Origin: Sphingobacterium sp. xlx-96
Lineage (GTDB): Bacteria; Bacteroidota; Bacteroidia; Sphingobacteriales; Sphingobacteriaceae
Reading direction: 5' to 3'
Assembly (NCBI RefSeq): GCF_011007365.1
Contig: NZ_WFKM01000002.1
Coordinates: forward strand, 496,001 to 560,000
Length of the DNA stretch: 64,000 nt
Shown here piece after piece: positions 8,415 to 17,543 of the stretch. How positions within the stretch are numbered: position 1 is the stretch's first letter; the number at the start of each line of letters is the position of its first letter. A model generated the notes under the pieces. That model had not been told where the DNA came from, did no database searches, and worked only from the letters and a program-made list of their open reading frames with translations. The translations under genes and the position numbers were made by a program.

Positions 8415-8894
8415 TTATAGCAGGATTTCTTTCAATAATTTTATATTTTTTGCTTTACCGGCAATAACTAAAGTCACGTCAGGCCTTATAATATACTCAG
8501 GCCCGGGATTTATAACTGTTTCATTATCATGAATAGCAGCTATGATAGACGCTCCTGTCTTTTGTCGAACGTCGAGTTCTCCGATAGTTTTATCCGCACC
8601 ATCATTAGAAGCTTCTACTTTGTACCATTCAATACGTAAATCATCTAAAGCCACCTCAATTGTTTCTAAGGCCTTGGGTTTATAAGACAAGCCACCTAAA
8701 ATACCCGCGATCTGCCTCGACTCCTCATCCGAGAGCGTCATGACACACTGCGTATCATTATCTTCTTCATCATGGCGGTATAGCTCTCGCCTACCATCAT
8801 CATGAATGACTACAACCATATTATCCCCAGCTTCAGTTTCGATCTGATACTTCTTCCCAATGCCAATAAGATCACTTTCTCTAACTACCGACAT
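8415..8894 (-). CDS. KhtT-like regulatory subunit with RCK_C (TrkA-C) domain
   Basis: A 159-residue soluble protein. The N-terminal half (IGIGKKYQIETEAGDNMVVVIHDDGRRELY) resembles KhtT. The C-terminal half, around 75-159, is an RCK_C/TrkA-C domain (IGELDVRQKTGASIIAAIHD, then GPEYIIRPDVTLVIAGKAKNI), a nucleotide-sensing regulatory module. It is first in a two-gene operon with the antiporter. The promoter upstream is among the clearest in the window (TTG-N20-TAAGTTTG). Confidence 0.82.
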   Translation of the reverse strand: MSVVRESDLIGIGKKYQIETEAGDNMVVVIHDDGRRELYRHDEEDNDTQCVMTLSDEESRQIAGILGGLSYKPKALETIEVALDDLRIEWYKVEASNDGADKTIGELDVRQKTGASIIAAIHDNETVINPGPEYIIRPDVTLVIAGKAKNIKLLKEILL

Positions 8895-8929
8895 GATTAG
8901 TTTTATTAGTTTAAAAATTAGATATTAAT

Positions 8930-8960
8930 CAAACTTAACGAAAATTACTTTTGTATACAA
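8930..8960 (-). promoter_or_regulatory. Bacteroidota-type promoter for khtT-khtU-like operon
   Basis: On the minus strand TTG (8960-8958), a 20-nt spacer and TAAGTTTG (8937-8930) match the -33/-7 consensus, 36 nt before the start codon at 8894. Confidence 0.65.
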
Positions 8961-8975
8961 CCCGTAACAGAGAGG

Positions 8976-9764
8976 CTACCCCTCTTTACTCGCATCCAAA
9001 AGGATATAGGCCCCATCGTCTTTCTGCTTAGGCCTTCCTAAAGCCAAAGATTTACCGTGATAGAACAGAAAAATCCATCCCTCCGGAGCACCTTGCTCCC
9101 AATACGCCATACGACGATCACGAGCTGCGCGGCCATCATAGTCATATTTAGCAATAAAGTTTTTAAAAAGCTCTTCAGGTTCGGGAAGAACATCTCCACC
9201 AAAGAAGAAATGCTCGCCTCCAGTCTCAATATGAAAAGCCTGATGAAATTCGGTATGCCCCCCATTAATCTCATAACGAATTTCACTGTTAACAACTCCC
9301 TCTCCTTCGACTAATGTCAAATTGCCACTACGCTGTAACACGTCAAATACCTCGGTGCGGTACGAATCCGATTCCGAACTATACGCGTTTTCCCATTCTC
9401 CTCGTTGTACGATATATTCTGCATCAGGAAAGGCTATACGGCCGACCCCTTGTTTGAAATCTACCATACCTCCTGTATGATCTTTGTGGAGATGAGACAT
9501 CAGCACGTATTTGACATCACCCGGTTCAAACCCAAGCTTACGGATATTAGAATGGATCAAAAGTTCGTCTTCGGCAGTGCGATAGCCCAAACCTGCATCA
9601 CATAAGATTAAACCAGAGCGAGCAACAATCAAGAAGGGATGGACGTGAACAAATAAAGAACCCGGACGGCTCTTCGGATCATCCTTTAATGGATCAAACG
9701 GAATGAATTTCTTTGATCCGTCGACAGAGAATGAACCTTCAAAAAGGGAATATGCTTGTATCAT
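8976..9764 (-). CDS. MBL-fold metallo-hydrolase (lactonase-like)
   Basis: This 262-residue metallo-beta-lactamase fold hydrolase carries the metal-binding HxHxDH motif in LMSHLHKDHTGG, plus later ligands in NGGHTEFHQAF (His) and FFGGDVLPEP (Asp). The layout, with DAGLG upstream and a late Asp, resembles the N-acyl-homoserine-lactonase-like and quinoprotease-like MBL proteins, but the substrate cannot be read from the motifs. No signal peptide, so probably cytosolic. It is divergent from recJ, with 116 nt between. Confidence 0.82.
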   Translation of the reverse strand: MIQAYSLFEGSFSVDGSKKFIPFDPLKDDPKSRPGSLFVHVHPFLIVARSGLILCDAGLGYRTAEDELLIHSNIRKLGFEPGDVKYVLMSHLHKDHTGGMVDFKQGVGRIAFPDAEYIVQRGEWENAYSSESDSYRTEVFDVLQRSGNLTLVEGEGVVNSEIRYEINGGHTEFHQAFHIETGGEHFFFGGDVLPEPEELFKNFIAKYDYDGRAARDRRMAYWEQGAPEGWIFLFYHGKSLALGRPKQKDDGAYILLDASKEG

Positions 9765-9880
9765 CTTTTATAATCTTGTAAATATGACAGTTAGGCCTAC
9801 AAACCACTAAATACAATGACCAACATTAGGTAAAAGCACCTAGAAAATGTATATTTACATACAAAATATAGTGCAAAGAT

Positions 9881-11581
9881 ATGCAAAAAAGGTGGGTCCT
9901 AAAACCAAAAAATGACAGCAACAAAATTAGCAAATTACAATTAGAACTGGGGGTAACCCCTATTGTTGCTCGGCTATTGGTAAATCGGGGCATCGACACT
10001 TTTGAGCAATCCAAGACCTTCTTTAGGCCTTCATTGGAGAGGTTACCAGACCCTTTCTTAATGAAGGATATGGATGTTGCGATCTCCCGAATCGAAAGAG
10101 CTATAGGCAACAATGAGAAGATCCTGATCTACGGAGATTATGACGTCGATGGGACAACGGCTGTTGCAGTCGTTTACAGTTTTTTTCGCGCTTTTCACTC
10201 CCGAATTGAGTATTATATTCCCGATAGATATGCGGAGGGATACGGAATTTCTACGCAAGGTATAGATTACGCTGCCGACAATGATTTCTCCCTAATTATA
10301 GCTTTAGACTGCGGTATCAAGGCTTTGGATAAAGTTGACTACGCCAATACGCGTGGTGTGGATTTTATTATTGGAGACCACCATCTTCCAGGCGACACCA
10401 TCCCTGATGCCTGTGCTGTATTGGACCCAAAGCGTGCTGACTGTCCCTACCCTTATAAAGAACTATCAGGATGTGGAATAGGCTTTAAAATCATCCAAGC
10501 ATTTATAAAAAAGAATGAAATGAATATGGATGAAGCCTATCAATACCTCGATCTAGTCGCGGTAAGTATTGCTTCTGATATTGTTCCGATTACCGGTGAA
10601 AACAGGATATTAACACACTTTGGGCTAAAAAAACTAAACACCAATCCTTCAGTAGGATTGCAAGCGCTTATAGATCTTTCTTCCAACAGAACCGGAATTT
10701 TTTCGATCAACGACATTGTGTTTCAGATAGGCCCCAGAATAAACGCTGCTGGCCGAATAGACCATGCTAAAGGGGCAGTAAACCTTTTGATATCAAAATC
10801 AAAAGATGAAGCATCCAACTACTCGGCAATGGTAGATGATCAGAATAATCTCCGAAAGGATTTTGACCTGAGAATAACTGAAGAAGCATTGGCTATTATT
10901 GAAAATAGTGAAAGTGATAAACTCAAAAAATCAACAGTACTCTATAAATCGGATTGGCACAAAGGTGTGATAGGGATAGTTGCTTCGAGACTGACAGAAA
11001 GATACTATCGTCCCACCATTATTCTTACCGAAACAAATGGCCATATCGCAGGATCTGCACGCTCTGTAGTAGGTTTTGACCTTTACGAAGCACTTAGTGA
11101 ATGTAGTGACTTACTAGATCAATTTGGTGGGCACAAATACGCTGCCGGACTAACGATGCAGGAGAAAAACATCGCGCTCTTTCAGGCTCGCTTTGAAGAA
11201 GTTGTGCAACGATCAATTAAACCTGAAATGCTGCAACAAGAAGTTTCTATCGATGCAGAAATTGAGCTGAAAGATATCGACAACAAATTTTATCGCATTC
11301 TTAAGCAATTTGAACCTTTTGGCCCGCAGAACGAAGCCCCTATATTTGTATCCAGAAACGTACAGATTCACGGGAGTGCTTATATTGTCGGATCTAATCA
11401 TTTAAAATTTACAAGTCTCCAAGAAGGATCTCCTAGTTTTGACTGTATTGCCTTTGGACTGGCCGAACATATCCATCACCTCAATAGCAAGAGGCCTTTT
11501 GATATTTGCTATAGTATAGAAGAAAACAATTGGAGAGGTAAAAAGAACCTCCAGTTAAACATCAAAGGAATCCGTTATTAA
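9881..11581 (+). CDS. recJ: single-stranded-DNA-specific exonuclease RecJ
   Basis: This 566-residue 5'-3' ssDNA exonuclease of the DHH superfamily acts in recombination and mismatch repair. It shows DYDVDGTTA (86-94), DCGIKALD (143-150) and the eponymous DHH (166-168), all Mn2+-binding. The DHHA1 signature GGHKYAAGLTM follows, then the C-terminal RecJ OB region (QFEPFGPQNEAPIF). The length is normal for the family. Single-gene unit upstream of lptB. Confidence 0.95.
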   Translation: MQKRWVLKPKNDSNKISKLQLELGVTPIVARLLVNRGIDTFEQSKTFFRPSLERLPDPFLMKDMDVAISRIERAIGNNEKILIYGDYDVDGTTAVAVVYSFFRAFHSRIEYYIPDRYAEGYGISTQGIDYAADNDFSLIIALDCGIKALDKVDYANTRGVDFIIGDHHLPGDTIPDACAVLDPKRADCPYPYKELSGCGIGFKIIQAFIKKNEMNMDEAYQYLDLVAVSIASDIVPITGENRILTHFGLKKLNTNPSVGLQALIDLSSNRTGIFSINDIVFQIGPRINAAGRIDHAKGAVNLLISKSKDEASNYSAMVDDQNNLRKDFDLRITEEALAIIENSESDKLKKSTVLYKSDWHKGVIGIVASRLTERYYRPTIILTETNGHIAGSARSVVGFDLYEALSECSDLLDQFGGHKYAAGLTMQEKNIALFQARFEEVVQRSIKPEMLQQEVSIDAEIELKDIDNKFYRILKQFEPFGPQNEAPIFVSRNVQIHGSAYIVGSNHLKFTSLQEGSPSFDCIAFGLAEHIHHLNSKRPFDICYSIEENNWRGKKNLQLNIKGIRY

Positions 11582-11609
11582 ATTACTTCTATTTTTTAAA
11601 TTGTGGACA

Positions 11610-11641
11610 TTGGTGAATACAAAGCATTTTATTTAGGTTTG
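11610..11641 (+). promoter_or_regulatory. Bacteroidota-type promoter for lptB
   Basis: TTG (11610-11612), a 21-nt spacer and TAGGTTTG (11634-11641) lie 21 nt before the lptB start. This is a close match to the -33/-7 consensus. Confidence 0.65.
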
Positions 11642-11662
11642 CATTAAGCGGATAATAAATCG

Positions 11663-12397
11663 ATGATACTAAGAGCAGAACACTTAATCAAGAAATACAA
11701 ACAGCGTACAGTGGTAAACGATGTTTCTTTCCACGTAGAGCAAGGTGAAATTGTTGGTCTTTTAGGCCCCAATGGCGCCGGAAAGACAACTTCATTTTAT
11801 ATGATTGTAGGGCTGATCAAACCCAATGATGGCCATGTATTCCTTGACGATGAAGAGATAACTAAAGATGCGATGTATCAACGCGCTCAGAAAGGCATCG
11901 GATATCTCGCTCAAGAGGCCTCCGTCTTTAGAAAGCTATCGGTAGAGGACAATATTCTAGCAGTATTAGAAATTCACCACCCAAATAAAGAAGAGCGAAA
12001 AGCAAGATTAGAAGAATTATTAACCGAATTCAGTCTGCACCGTGTCCGTAAAAACCGCGGAGACCTACTCTCTGGTGGAGAACGTCGACGTACAGAAATC
12101 GCAAGAGCGCTTGCCGCCAATCCACATTTTATCCTATTGGACGAACCGTTTGCAGGGGTAGATCCTATTGCCGTTGAAGAAATCCAAACTATCGTCGCCA
12201 AACTAAAGGCCAAAAATATCGGTGTGTTAATCACCGACCATAATGTACAAGAAACACTCTCCATCACAGACCGTGCTTATCTCTTGACGGAGGGAAAAAT
12301 CATGCTCACCGGTACTCCAGAAGAAATAGCAGACAGCGAAATGGCACGAAAATTCTATCTGGGCCAAAATTTCGTCTTAAGGCGCAAAAACCTATAA
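11663..12397 (+). CDS. lptB: LPS export ABC transporter ATP-binding protein LptB
   Basis: The 244-residue cytosolic ATPase of the LptB2FG transporter, which extracts lipopolysaccharide from the inner membrane. It has Walker A GPNGAGKT (35-42), Q-loop [12 protein letters not shown] (81-92), signature LSGGERRR (136-143), Walker [13 protein letters not shown] (157-168) and switch H in TDHNVQETL. The signature and FAGVDP wording are those of LptB rather than of amino-acid ABC ATPases. A YjgP/YjgQ-type permease is at 40677. The GH3 gene follows 18 nt later and is probably co-transcribed. Confidence 0.93.
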   Translation: MILRAEHLIKKYKQRTVVNDVSFHVEQGEIVGLLGPNGAGKTTSFYMIVGLIKPNDGHVFLDDEEITKDAMYQRAQKGIGYLAQEASVFRKLSVEDNILAVLEIHHPNKEERKARLEELLTEFSLHRVRKNRGDLLSGGERRRTEIARALAANPHFILLDEPFAGVDPIAVEEIQTIVAKLKAKNIGVLITDHNVQETLSITDRAYLLTEGKIMLTGTPEEIADSEMARKFYLGQNFVLRRKNL

Positions 12398-12415
12398 CCT
12401 CTAATAACAAGAACT

Positions 12416-13933
12416 ATGGAACTATTGAATTCTATCTTCACATGGATCATGAAAAAGCGTATACATCAGATCGAGCTGTTCATGAAATATCCACACGATG
12501 TACAGGAAGAATGGTTTCAAAACTTGATATCAGCAGCAGAGGCAACCGAATGGGGCAAAAAATACGATTACAAAAGCATCCTTACCCCAGAGGAATATAA
12601 AAAAAGGGTTCCTATTAGCGATTACGACGACATCAAAGGGTATATAGACCGTATGATAAAAGGAGAACAGAATATTCTATGGCCTTCGGACATAAAATGG
12701 TTTGCCAAATCATCAGGAACTACTTCAGACCGGAGCAAATTCATCCCTGTAAGTATGGAAGCGCTGGAGGAATGTCATTATCAAGGGGGCAAGGACATGC
12801 TGTCTATCTACTGCCACAATAAACCCGACAACAAACTTTTCACGGGTAAGTCAGTGGTTATCGGTGGGTCGTCGCAAATTAACAACTTCAGTCCGGACTC
12901 CTATTATGGAGACTTATCATCTATATTAATTCGTAACCTACCTTTCTGGGCAGAATTTAAACGCACCCCCAACCTAGATGTTACCTTAAATCCAAATTTT
13001 GAAGAAAAAATCGAGCAAATAGCACAACATACCATTAAAGAAGATGTGACCAGCTTAGCAGGAGTCCCTACTTGGAACATCGTCATGGCAAAGCGGATTT
13101 TGGAAATCACCAAAAAGGACAATCTCTTAGAAGTATGGCCTAACCTAGAATTTTATGGACATGGTGGTGTCAGCTTCAAACCCTACCGCGAGCAGTTTAA
13201 GCAACTGATTCCATCAGACGAAATGTACTATTTAGAAAACTATAACGCTTCTGAGGGCTATTTCGGACTACAGGATCAATCAGATTCTGAGGACTTATTA
13301 CTCATGTTGGACTATGGAATCTATTATGAATTTTTACCAATGGAAAATCTAGATAAGGAGGATCCAAAAACTTTAAATCTGGACGAAGTAGAACTGGGTA
13401 AAAATTACGCACTCATTATATCTACCAACGCGGGATTATGGCGCTATAAAATTGGAGACACCATCCGTTTTACATCCTTGTCTCCCTATCGTTTTCAGAT
13501 TTCAGGAAGAACCAAGCAATACATAAATACTTTTGGAGAAGAGGTAATCGTGGACAACGCCGAACAAGCTCTCCAAATAGCCTGTCGCGAGACGAATGCT
13601 AGCATCAGGGATTATACCGCAGGGCCAATATACTTTAAAGAAAATGAGGCCGGGGCACATGAGTGGGTTATCGAGTTTGAGAAAAAACCATCTGATTTTC
13701 AAAAATTCTGCGAAATTCTAGATCAGAAACTCCGTGAAATCAATTCCGATTATGATGCTAAACGCTATAAAAACATGGCGTTAAGACAGCCTATTATTCA
13801 TAATGCCCCTACCTTTACGTTCTACAACTGGATGAAGTCCAGAGGTAAATTAGGTGGACAAAATAAAGTCCCCCGTTTGTCGAATAATAGAGAATATCTG
13901 GACACACTATTGGAGGTCATGCGTAATTCCTAA
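12416..13933 (+). CDS. GH3 family acyl-adenylating protein
   Basis: A 505-residue protein of the GH3 auxin-responsive family, ATP-dependent enzymes that adenylate a carboxylate and, in plants, conjugate it to an amino acid. All three nucleotide-binding motifs are intact: SSGTT (99-103) with a following SKF, YNASEG (276-281) and GLWRYKIGD (340-348). This suggests an active enzyme, not a relic. The bacterial substrate is unknown. It sits 18 nt after lptB, so it may share that promoter, and its 3' end overlaps the convergent anti-sigma-like gene by 4 nt. Confidence 0.88.
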   Translation: MELLNSIFTWIMKKRIHQIELFMKYPHDVQEEWFQNLISAAEATEWGKKYDYKSILTPEEYKKRVPISDYDDIKGYIDRMIKGEQNILWPSDIKWFAKSSGTTSDRSKFIPVSMEALEECHYQGGKDMLSIYCHNKPDNKLFTGKSVVIGGSSQINNFSPDSYYGDLSSILIRNLPFWAEFKRTPNLDVTLNPNFEEKIEQIAQHTIKEDVTSLAGVPTWNIVMAKRILEITKKDNLLEVWPNLEFYGHGGVSFKPYREQFKQLIPSDEMYYLENYNASEGYFGLQDQSDSEDLLLMLDYGIYYEFLPMENLDKEDPKTLNLDEVELGKNYALIISTNAGLWRYKIGDTIRFTSLSPYRFQISGRTKQYINTFGEEVIVDNAEQALQIACRETNASIRDYTAGPIYFKENEAGAHEWVIEFEKKPSDFQKFCEILDQKLREINSDYDAKRYKNMALRQPIIHNAPTFTFYNWMKSRGKLGGQNKVPRLSNNREYLDTLLEVMRNS

Positions 13934-14643
13934 TCTATCTTTTTCCGTAGTTTAGCAGCTTTCTCACCAAGATCTCCCTCTGCAGGGATTTTATTCAAAC
14001 ACATTTTGGCATTATCCAGATCTCCTTTTTCATAATAAGCTATGGCCAAATAGTAGTTAGATTCTAATGCAAACACCGATGGACCACTCGCTATTGGGGA
14101 TAATAAATCAATAGCACTGACCCACTTTTTGGTACCGATATAACTCAAAGCTAAATAATATTGATACTGTATCTGTTCAGGATCACTTTCCAATAAAACG
14201 GACAACAGCTCTTCAGCGACAGCGTACTGTCCCTCATTAAAAGCTGTCACCGCCTTCTCATAGGAAGTGTTTTCTAACTCTCCACGAACAATTTCTGAAC
14301 GCATCAAAGGCAACTCATATACCTCATAAGAGCCCTTAAAGAAAAAAAGTGATCCCACCAAAAGAATACAAGCTGCTGCTACTACAGGTAACCATCTCTT
14401 GATACCGGGAGTTGTTGATTTTGAGGACTCTCTATAGCGCTCGTTCACTTCAGCCAGCGTCGTCTTCAAGGAATCGTCTTGCGCTGGCACTCTACGGTTT
14501 AGAATCTCATATACTTCGCGTTGTAGTGCTACCATATTTCTGAGTTCGTTGTCGACAGCAAGCCGGGCTTCAAACCGCATTAACTCCTCTCCCTCTAGCA
14601 GTCCCTCAATATAATCCTGTATTTTCTCTGAATGGTTCTCCAT
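13930..14643 (-). CDS. membrane TPR protein, probable anti-sigma factor
   Basis: A 237-residue protein with three parts. The N-terminal cytosolic region (1-80: EKIQDYIEGLLEGEELMRFE) resembles anti-sigma domains. A single membrane helix follows (about 85-102, LPVVAAACILLVGSLFFF). The periplasmic part carries TPR-like repeats (about 120-235, including YAVAEELLSVLLESDPEQIQ and YYEKGDLDNAKMCLNKIP). No HxxxCxxC zinc motif is visible. Its ATG overlaps the stop of the sigma factor gene by one base (TAATG), the standard sigma/anti-sigma coupling. It may sense an envelope signal through the TPRs and hold the sigma factor. That role is inferred from topology and gene order. Confidence 0.75.
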   Translation of the reverse strand: MENHSEKIQDYIEGLLEGEELMRFEARLAVDNELRNMVALQREVYEILNRRVPAQDDSLKTTLAEVNERYRESSKSTTPGIKRWLPVVAAACILLVGSLFFFKGSYEVYELPLMRSEIVRGELENTSYEKAVTAFNEGQYAVAEELLSVLLESDPEQIQYQYYLALSYIGTKKWVSAIDLLSPIASGPSVFALESNYYLAIAYYEKGDLDNAKMCLNKIPAEGDLGEKAAKLRKKID

Positions 14644-15209
14644 TACTTTAAACTTTTGAAAATATTACTTTCTCTAACCTTTTTTATCAGGATCGACATA
14701 CATTCACTTTTTTTCTTACGCAAGTAAGCGTAACTAATCCCCAAGGATTCGGCTATTTTTTCCTGCTGCTTCTCCACCAGACAACGTCGTATTATATCCT
14801 GACAACTTTGCCCCATAGTGCCCAAAACTGTCATTACATAATTCTCTCTATCGATTTGCACGAACAGTTCATCCCATTCCCCATACGACTTGTCCTCCAC
14901 ATATAATAAATCATTTTCGCTATTTGTTACCAGCATACGTTGCCTTTTCTTCAACACGTTCAACCATTTACGTTTACACACCAGACTTAAAAAAGCCAAA
15001 AAGCTTGTTGTTAATACGAAGTTCCTGTCCCGAGCCATATGATAAATATCCACCAAAGATTCTTGTAAAATATCATATCCGTCATCTTCAGTTCCACTAT
15101 TTTGTATAATCAGGGTAACAATTTGCTTTGCATATTTATTATATATAAGCTGTATGCCTTTGCTATCGTTATCCTTGAGGTACTGAATATATACTTGGTC
15201 TATGTGCAT
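14643..15209 (-). CDS. ECF-like RNA polymerase sigma factor
   Basis: A 188-residue sigma-70 family protein of ECF size. Region 2 spans roughly residues 18-95 (IYNKYAKQIVTLII, then GYDILQESLVDIYHMARD). Region 4 spans about 128-180, with CQDIIRRCLVEKQQEKIAESLGIS as its helix-turn-helix. It is translationally coupled to a membrane TPR protein that is probably its anti-sigma. It is divergent from the PKD-barrel/CHAT gene pair, with about 180-320 nt between depending on the start used. That pair is a plausible target, though I see no obvious consensus to prove it. Confidence 0.83.
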   Translation of the reverse strand: MHIDQVYIQYLKDNDSKGIQLIYNKYAKQIVTLIIQNSGTEDDGYDILQESLVDIYHMARDRNFVLTTSFLAFLSLVCKRKWLNVLKKRQRMLVTNSENDLLYVEDKSYGEWDELFVQIDRENYVMTVLGTMGQSCQDIIRRCLVEKQQEKIAESLGISYAYLRKKKSECMSILIKKVRESNIFKSLK

Positions 15210-15452
15210 TTAATTGGCCATTACACTGTAAATTTAAAAATATTTCGGTGATAATAAAATTATCCTGATTTTGAACCAGAGACACAGAACTTTGACCGTA
15301 ATAAGAGGGGCTTATATTGCAATTAATAAGAAATTTAATTATGTTTATTTAACATTAACAGCTCCAATATACCTTAAGGTAAAACTATTATGAAAATACA
15401 CTGGATTATTACCCTACTTTTCATATGTAAAAAAATTAATTTTCAATGGCCA

Positions 15453-15557
15453 TATGGAACATCCAAATCGCATTATGCACGATGTATTGTAATTGGTGAG
15501 CATGCTGCTTCGCGGTCATTCGTGTTTATGCGGCTACTTTTGTATGGATATTTCATA
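15453..15557 (+). mobile_element. MITE-like element, copy A (inside 5' end of PKD gene)
   Basis: A 105-bp element begins TATGGAACATCC and ends GGATATTTCATA. The ends are imperfect 12-bp inverted repeats (10/12). It is closely similar to copy B at 20209-20314: they share ATTATGCACG, an 18-nt identical stretch (15507-15524) and the right end, in the same orientation. Its length is exactly 35 codons, so it leaves the frame from ATG 15390 open. I found no clear target duplication. Confidence 0.6.
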
Positions 15558-17540
15558 CTGAATATTTACTCAGCATCTGCACAAAAAGACAGCACTATTA
15601 TACCAATAGATACCTTTGAAAGTAAAATAGATTTTCAACAGCTTCCTAATGGCGTATCTTTCAAACCTATCTTAAGGCCGCTAATACAGGTTCCTGGTGG
15701 ACGAACTCCTTATTACAAATACTTATGGGATTTTGGGGATGGCCACTTTAGCACACAGGCAGAGCCTATACATCAGTATGCTAAACCTGGTGAGTATGAG
15801 GTCTCTCTTTATGCTGTTAATAATTACTCGAATGGTCCCAAGCCGAAACGACCAATACGAAAAATAAAAAATACAGCTCCGCCATCAGCATTAGCACATC
15901 GTTCGTCTAATACCTTTGAGCAAAATTTCTTTGCGTCCAACGGTGTATTTCAGATTTTTAAGCTGTCCGATGCCAAACCGGGGGAAGATATTTCATTAAT
16001 TCTCGGTGTACAAACCGAAGGTAAGAAAGGTAAAGTATATCTACTCTCTAATGAGAAGATTGCTGGGCTTAACGGGTTTCAGTTCGCCCACCAAAGCACC
16101 TATTATAAAGAAAACATTGATAGCTTGGTAAAAGCAGAAGCATTATCCAGTATGTGGGCCAGTGTAAAGCAGTCTACATTCACTAAGACTGGATCTCCAG
16201 ACTACGGTATAAAAGAGGTATCCACGTTTCAAGATCAACAACAGGCCATCAACTATTTCAAACATCTTTATAATGCTTATAATTCTTTAACGGCCTATGA
16301 TATCGACCCTTCGAACGGAGATCAGCAATTTTCCTTGATTAATCTTGATGTAACCGAAGATATGTTGGTAGACACGAATGCCATTGTCACCATCACCGGT
16401 GTATTTATACCAGAGGATGGTCTCGCAAATGTCCACCAAGTAGATATCCCAGTTGTAAAATCCCATGACCCCAACAAGATGTCTATAAAGCCCGCCAGGA
16501 TGAACTATCGCTTTCAAAAGAAACGTAAGACACTGACCTACAAGGTTCAATTTCAAAACGATGGCGAAGGCGATGCCAAGAATGTGCGATTAGAGATGCG
16601 CATCCCGGATGAAATTATCAAAAACTCTTTTAAATTAAAAGCATTATACCCCAAATGTGACAGCTGTGAAACAAGCAGCAGCCGTGGTTGTTATCGCTAC
16701 TATCTAAAAGATGATGGTACGTTAGTCTTTCATTTCAAGGATATATCCCTCCCTGGAACAGCAGCAAAAGATATTACAGATATGGATAGTACAAAGGGAT
16801 TTATTCTCTTTGAAGTAGAGACACAAAAAAAGCTTAAGAACAAGTCCTTTGAGGCGTACACTAATATCTATTTTGATAATAACCCTCCTATCAAAACCAA
16901 TACAGCAACTACACGATTCTTACGCACACTATCTCCATTTATCACAATAGGTGCCACAAGTACCTTCGGAACCCCCAAAGAGAACGAGCTCAGTCATAAA
17001 TTTAAGACAGGTTATCAAATTGGCTTCGGTATCGCTCCGACCGCCCCTTATCGTAAACCATACTGGCAGATAGAATTATATACAAGTTATTTCAAGAGAG
17101 AGAGTCAATCTCCTCGTGGAGATAAAAAAGGAGAACACCCCTACTTGGTCGATGGAAAAACCAACTATTTTGTCTACAATGCTGTCAGCGATTTCGAAAA
17201 ACGGGAATACCTCACATTACAAATACCCGTACAGATTCGTTATAACTTCAACCCTTTCTTTTCCATGGGAGCAGGTGCAAGTGCCCGAAAAGACTTTAAC
17301 ATCAAAGCTTCTGGACAGACGACATATTACCTCGAACGAATGGGGGCTAATGGGGTAATGGAAATCGCACAGATGAGTGAATCAAAAGATTTATCTAAAA
17401 CAAACAGTGCTATCAAGATAAACCCTTTTCTCGATCTAAACGTCGGTAGTGTCAACCTAGGCCCAGCACTTGGATTGAGATTCACCTATGATAAGCACCA
17501 AAAATGGAATGGAGGTATCTATGGTATATTTCGCTTTTAG
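15528..17540 (+). CDS. PKD-domain outer-membrane beta-barrel protein
   Basis: From ATG 15528 the protein has 670 residues; an in-frame ATG at 15390 would add 46. I prefer 15528 because MRLLLYGYFILNIYSASAQ is a good signal peptide. A PKD domain follows (WDFGDG ... HQYAKPGEYEVSLYAVN). A region with HDPNK and YKVQFQNDGEGDAKNVRL resembles the DPNDK-type domains of Bacteroidota surface proteins. The C-terminal 200 residues look like an 8-stranded-type outer-membrane barrel ending in the aromatic triplet FRF. The CHAT gene starts 3 nt after the stop, so the two are co-translated. The start codon lies inside a MITE-like element. Function unknown; adhesion or envelope sensing are guesses. Confidence 0.75.
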   Translation: MRLLLYGYFILNIYSASAQKDSTIIPIDTFESKIDFQQLPNGVSFKPILRPLIQVPGGRTPYYKYLWDFGDGHFSTQAEPIHQYAKPGEYEVSLYAVNNYSNGPKPKRPIRKIKNTAPPSALAHRSSNTFEQNFFASNGVFQIFKLSDAKPGEDISLILGVQTEGKKGKVYLLSNEKIAGLNGFQFAHQSTYYKENIDSLVKAEALSSMWASVKQSTFTKTGSPDYGIKEVSTFQDQQQAINYFKHLYNAYNSLTAYDIDPSNGDQQFSLINLDVTEDMLVDTNAIVTITGVFIPEDGLANVHQVDIPVVKSHDPNKMSIKPARMNYRFQKKRKTLTYKVQFQNDGEGDAKNVRLEMRIPDEIIKNSFKLKALYPKCDSCETSSSRGCYRYYLKDDGTLVFHFKDISLPGTAAKDITDMDSTKGFILFEVETQKKLKNKSFEAYTNIYFDNNPPIKTNTATTRFLRTLSPFITIGATSTFGTPKENELSHKFKTGYQIGFGIAPTAPYRKPYWQIELYTSYFKRESQSPRGDKKGEHPYLVDGKTNYFVYNAVSDFEKREYLTLQIPVQIRYNFNPFFSMGAGASARKDFNIKASGQTTYYLERMGANGVMEIAQMSESKDLSKTNSAIKINPFLDLNVGSVNLGPALGLRFTYDKHQKWNGGIYGIFRF

Positions 17541-17543
17541 CAG

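Noticed and set aside
15390..15527. ATG 15390 as the start of the PKD-barrel gene
   Set aside because: The hydrophobic stretch MKIHWIITLLFIC is followed by KKINFQWP and the repeat-derived segment, a poor signal peptide compared with the one starting at 15528; not excluded, however.
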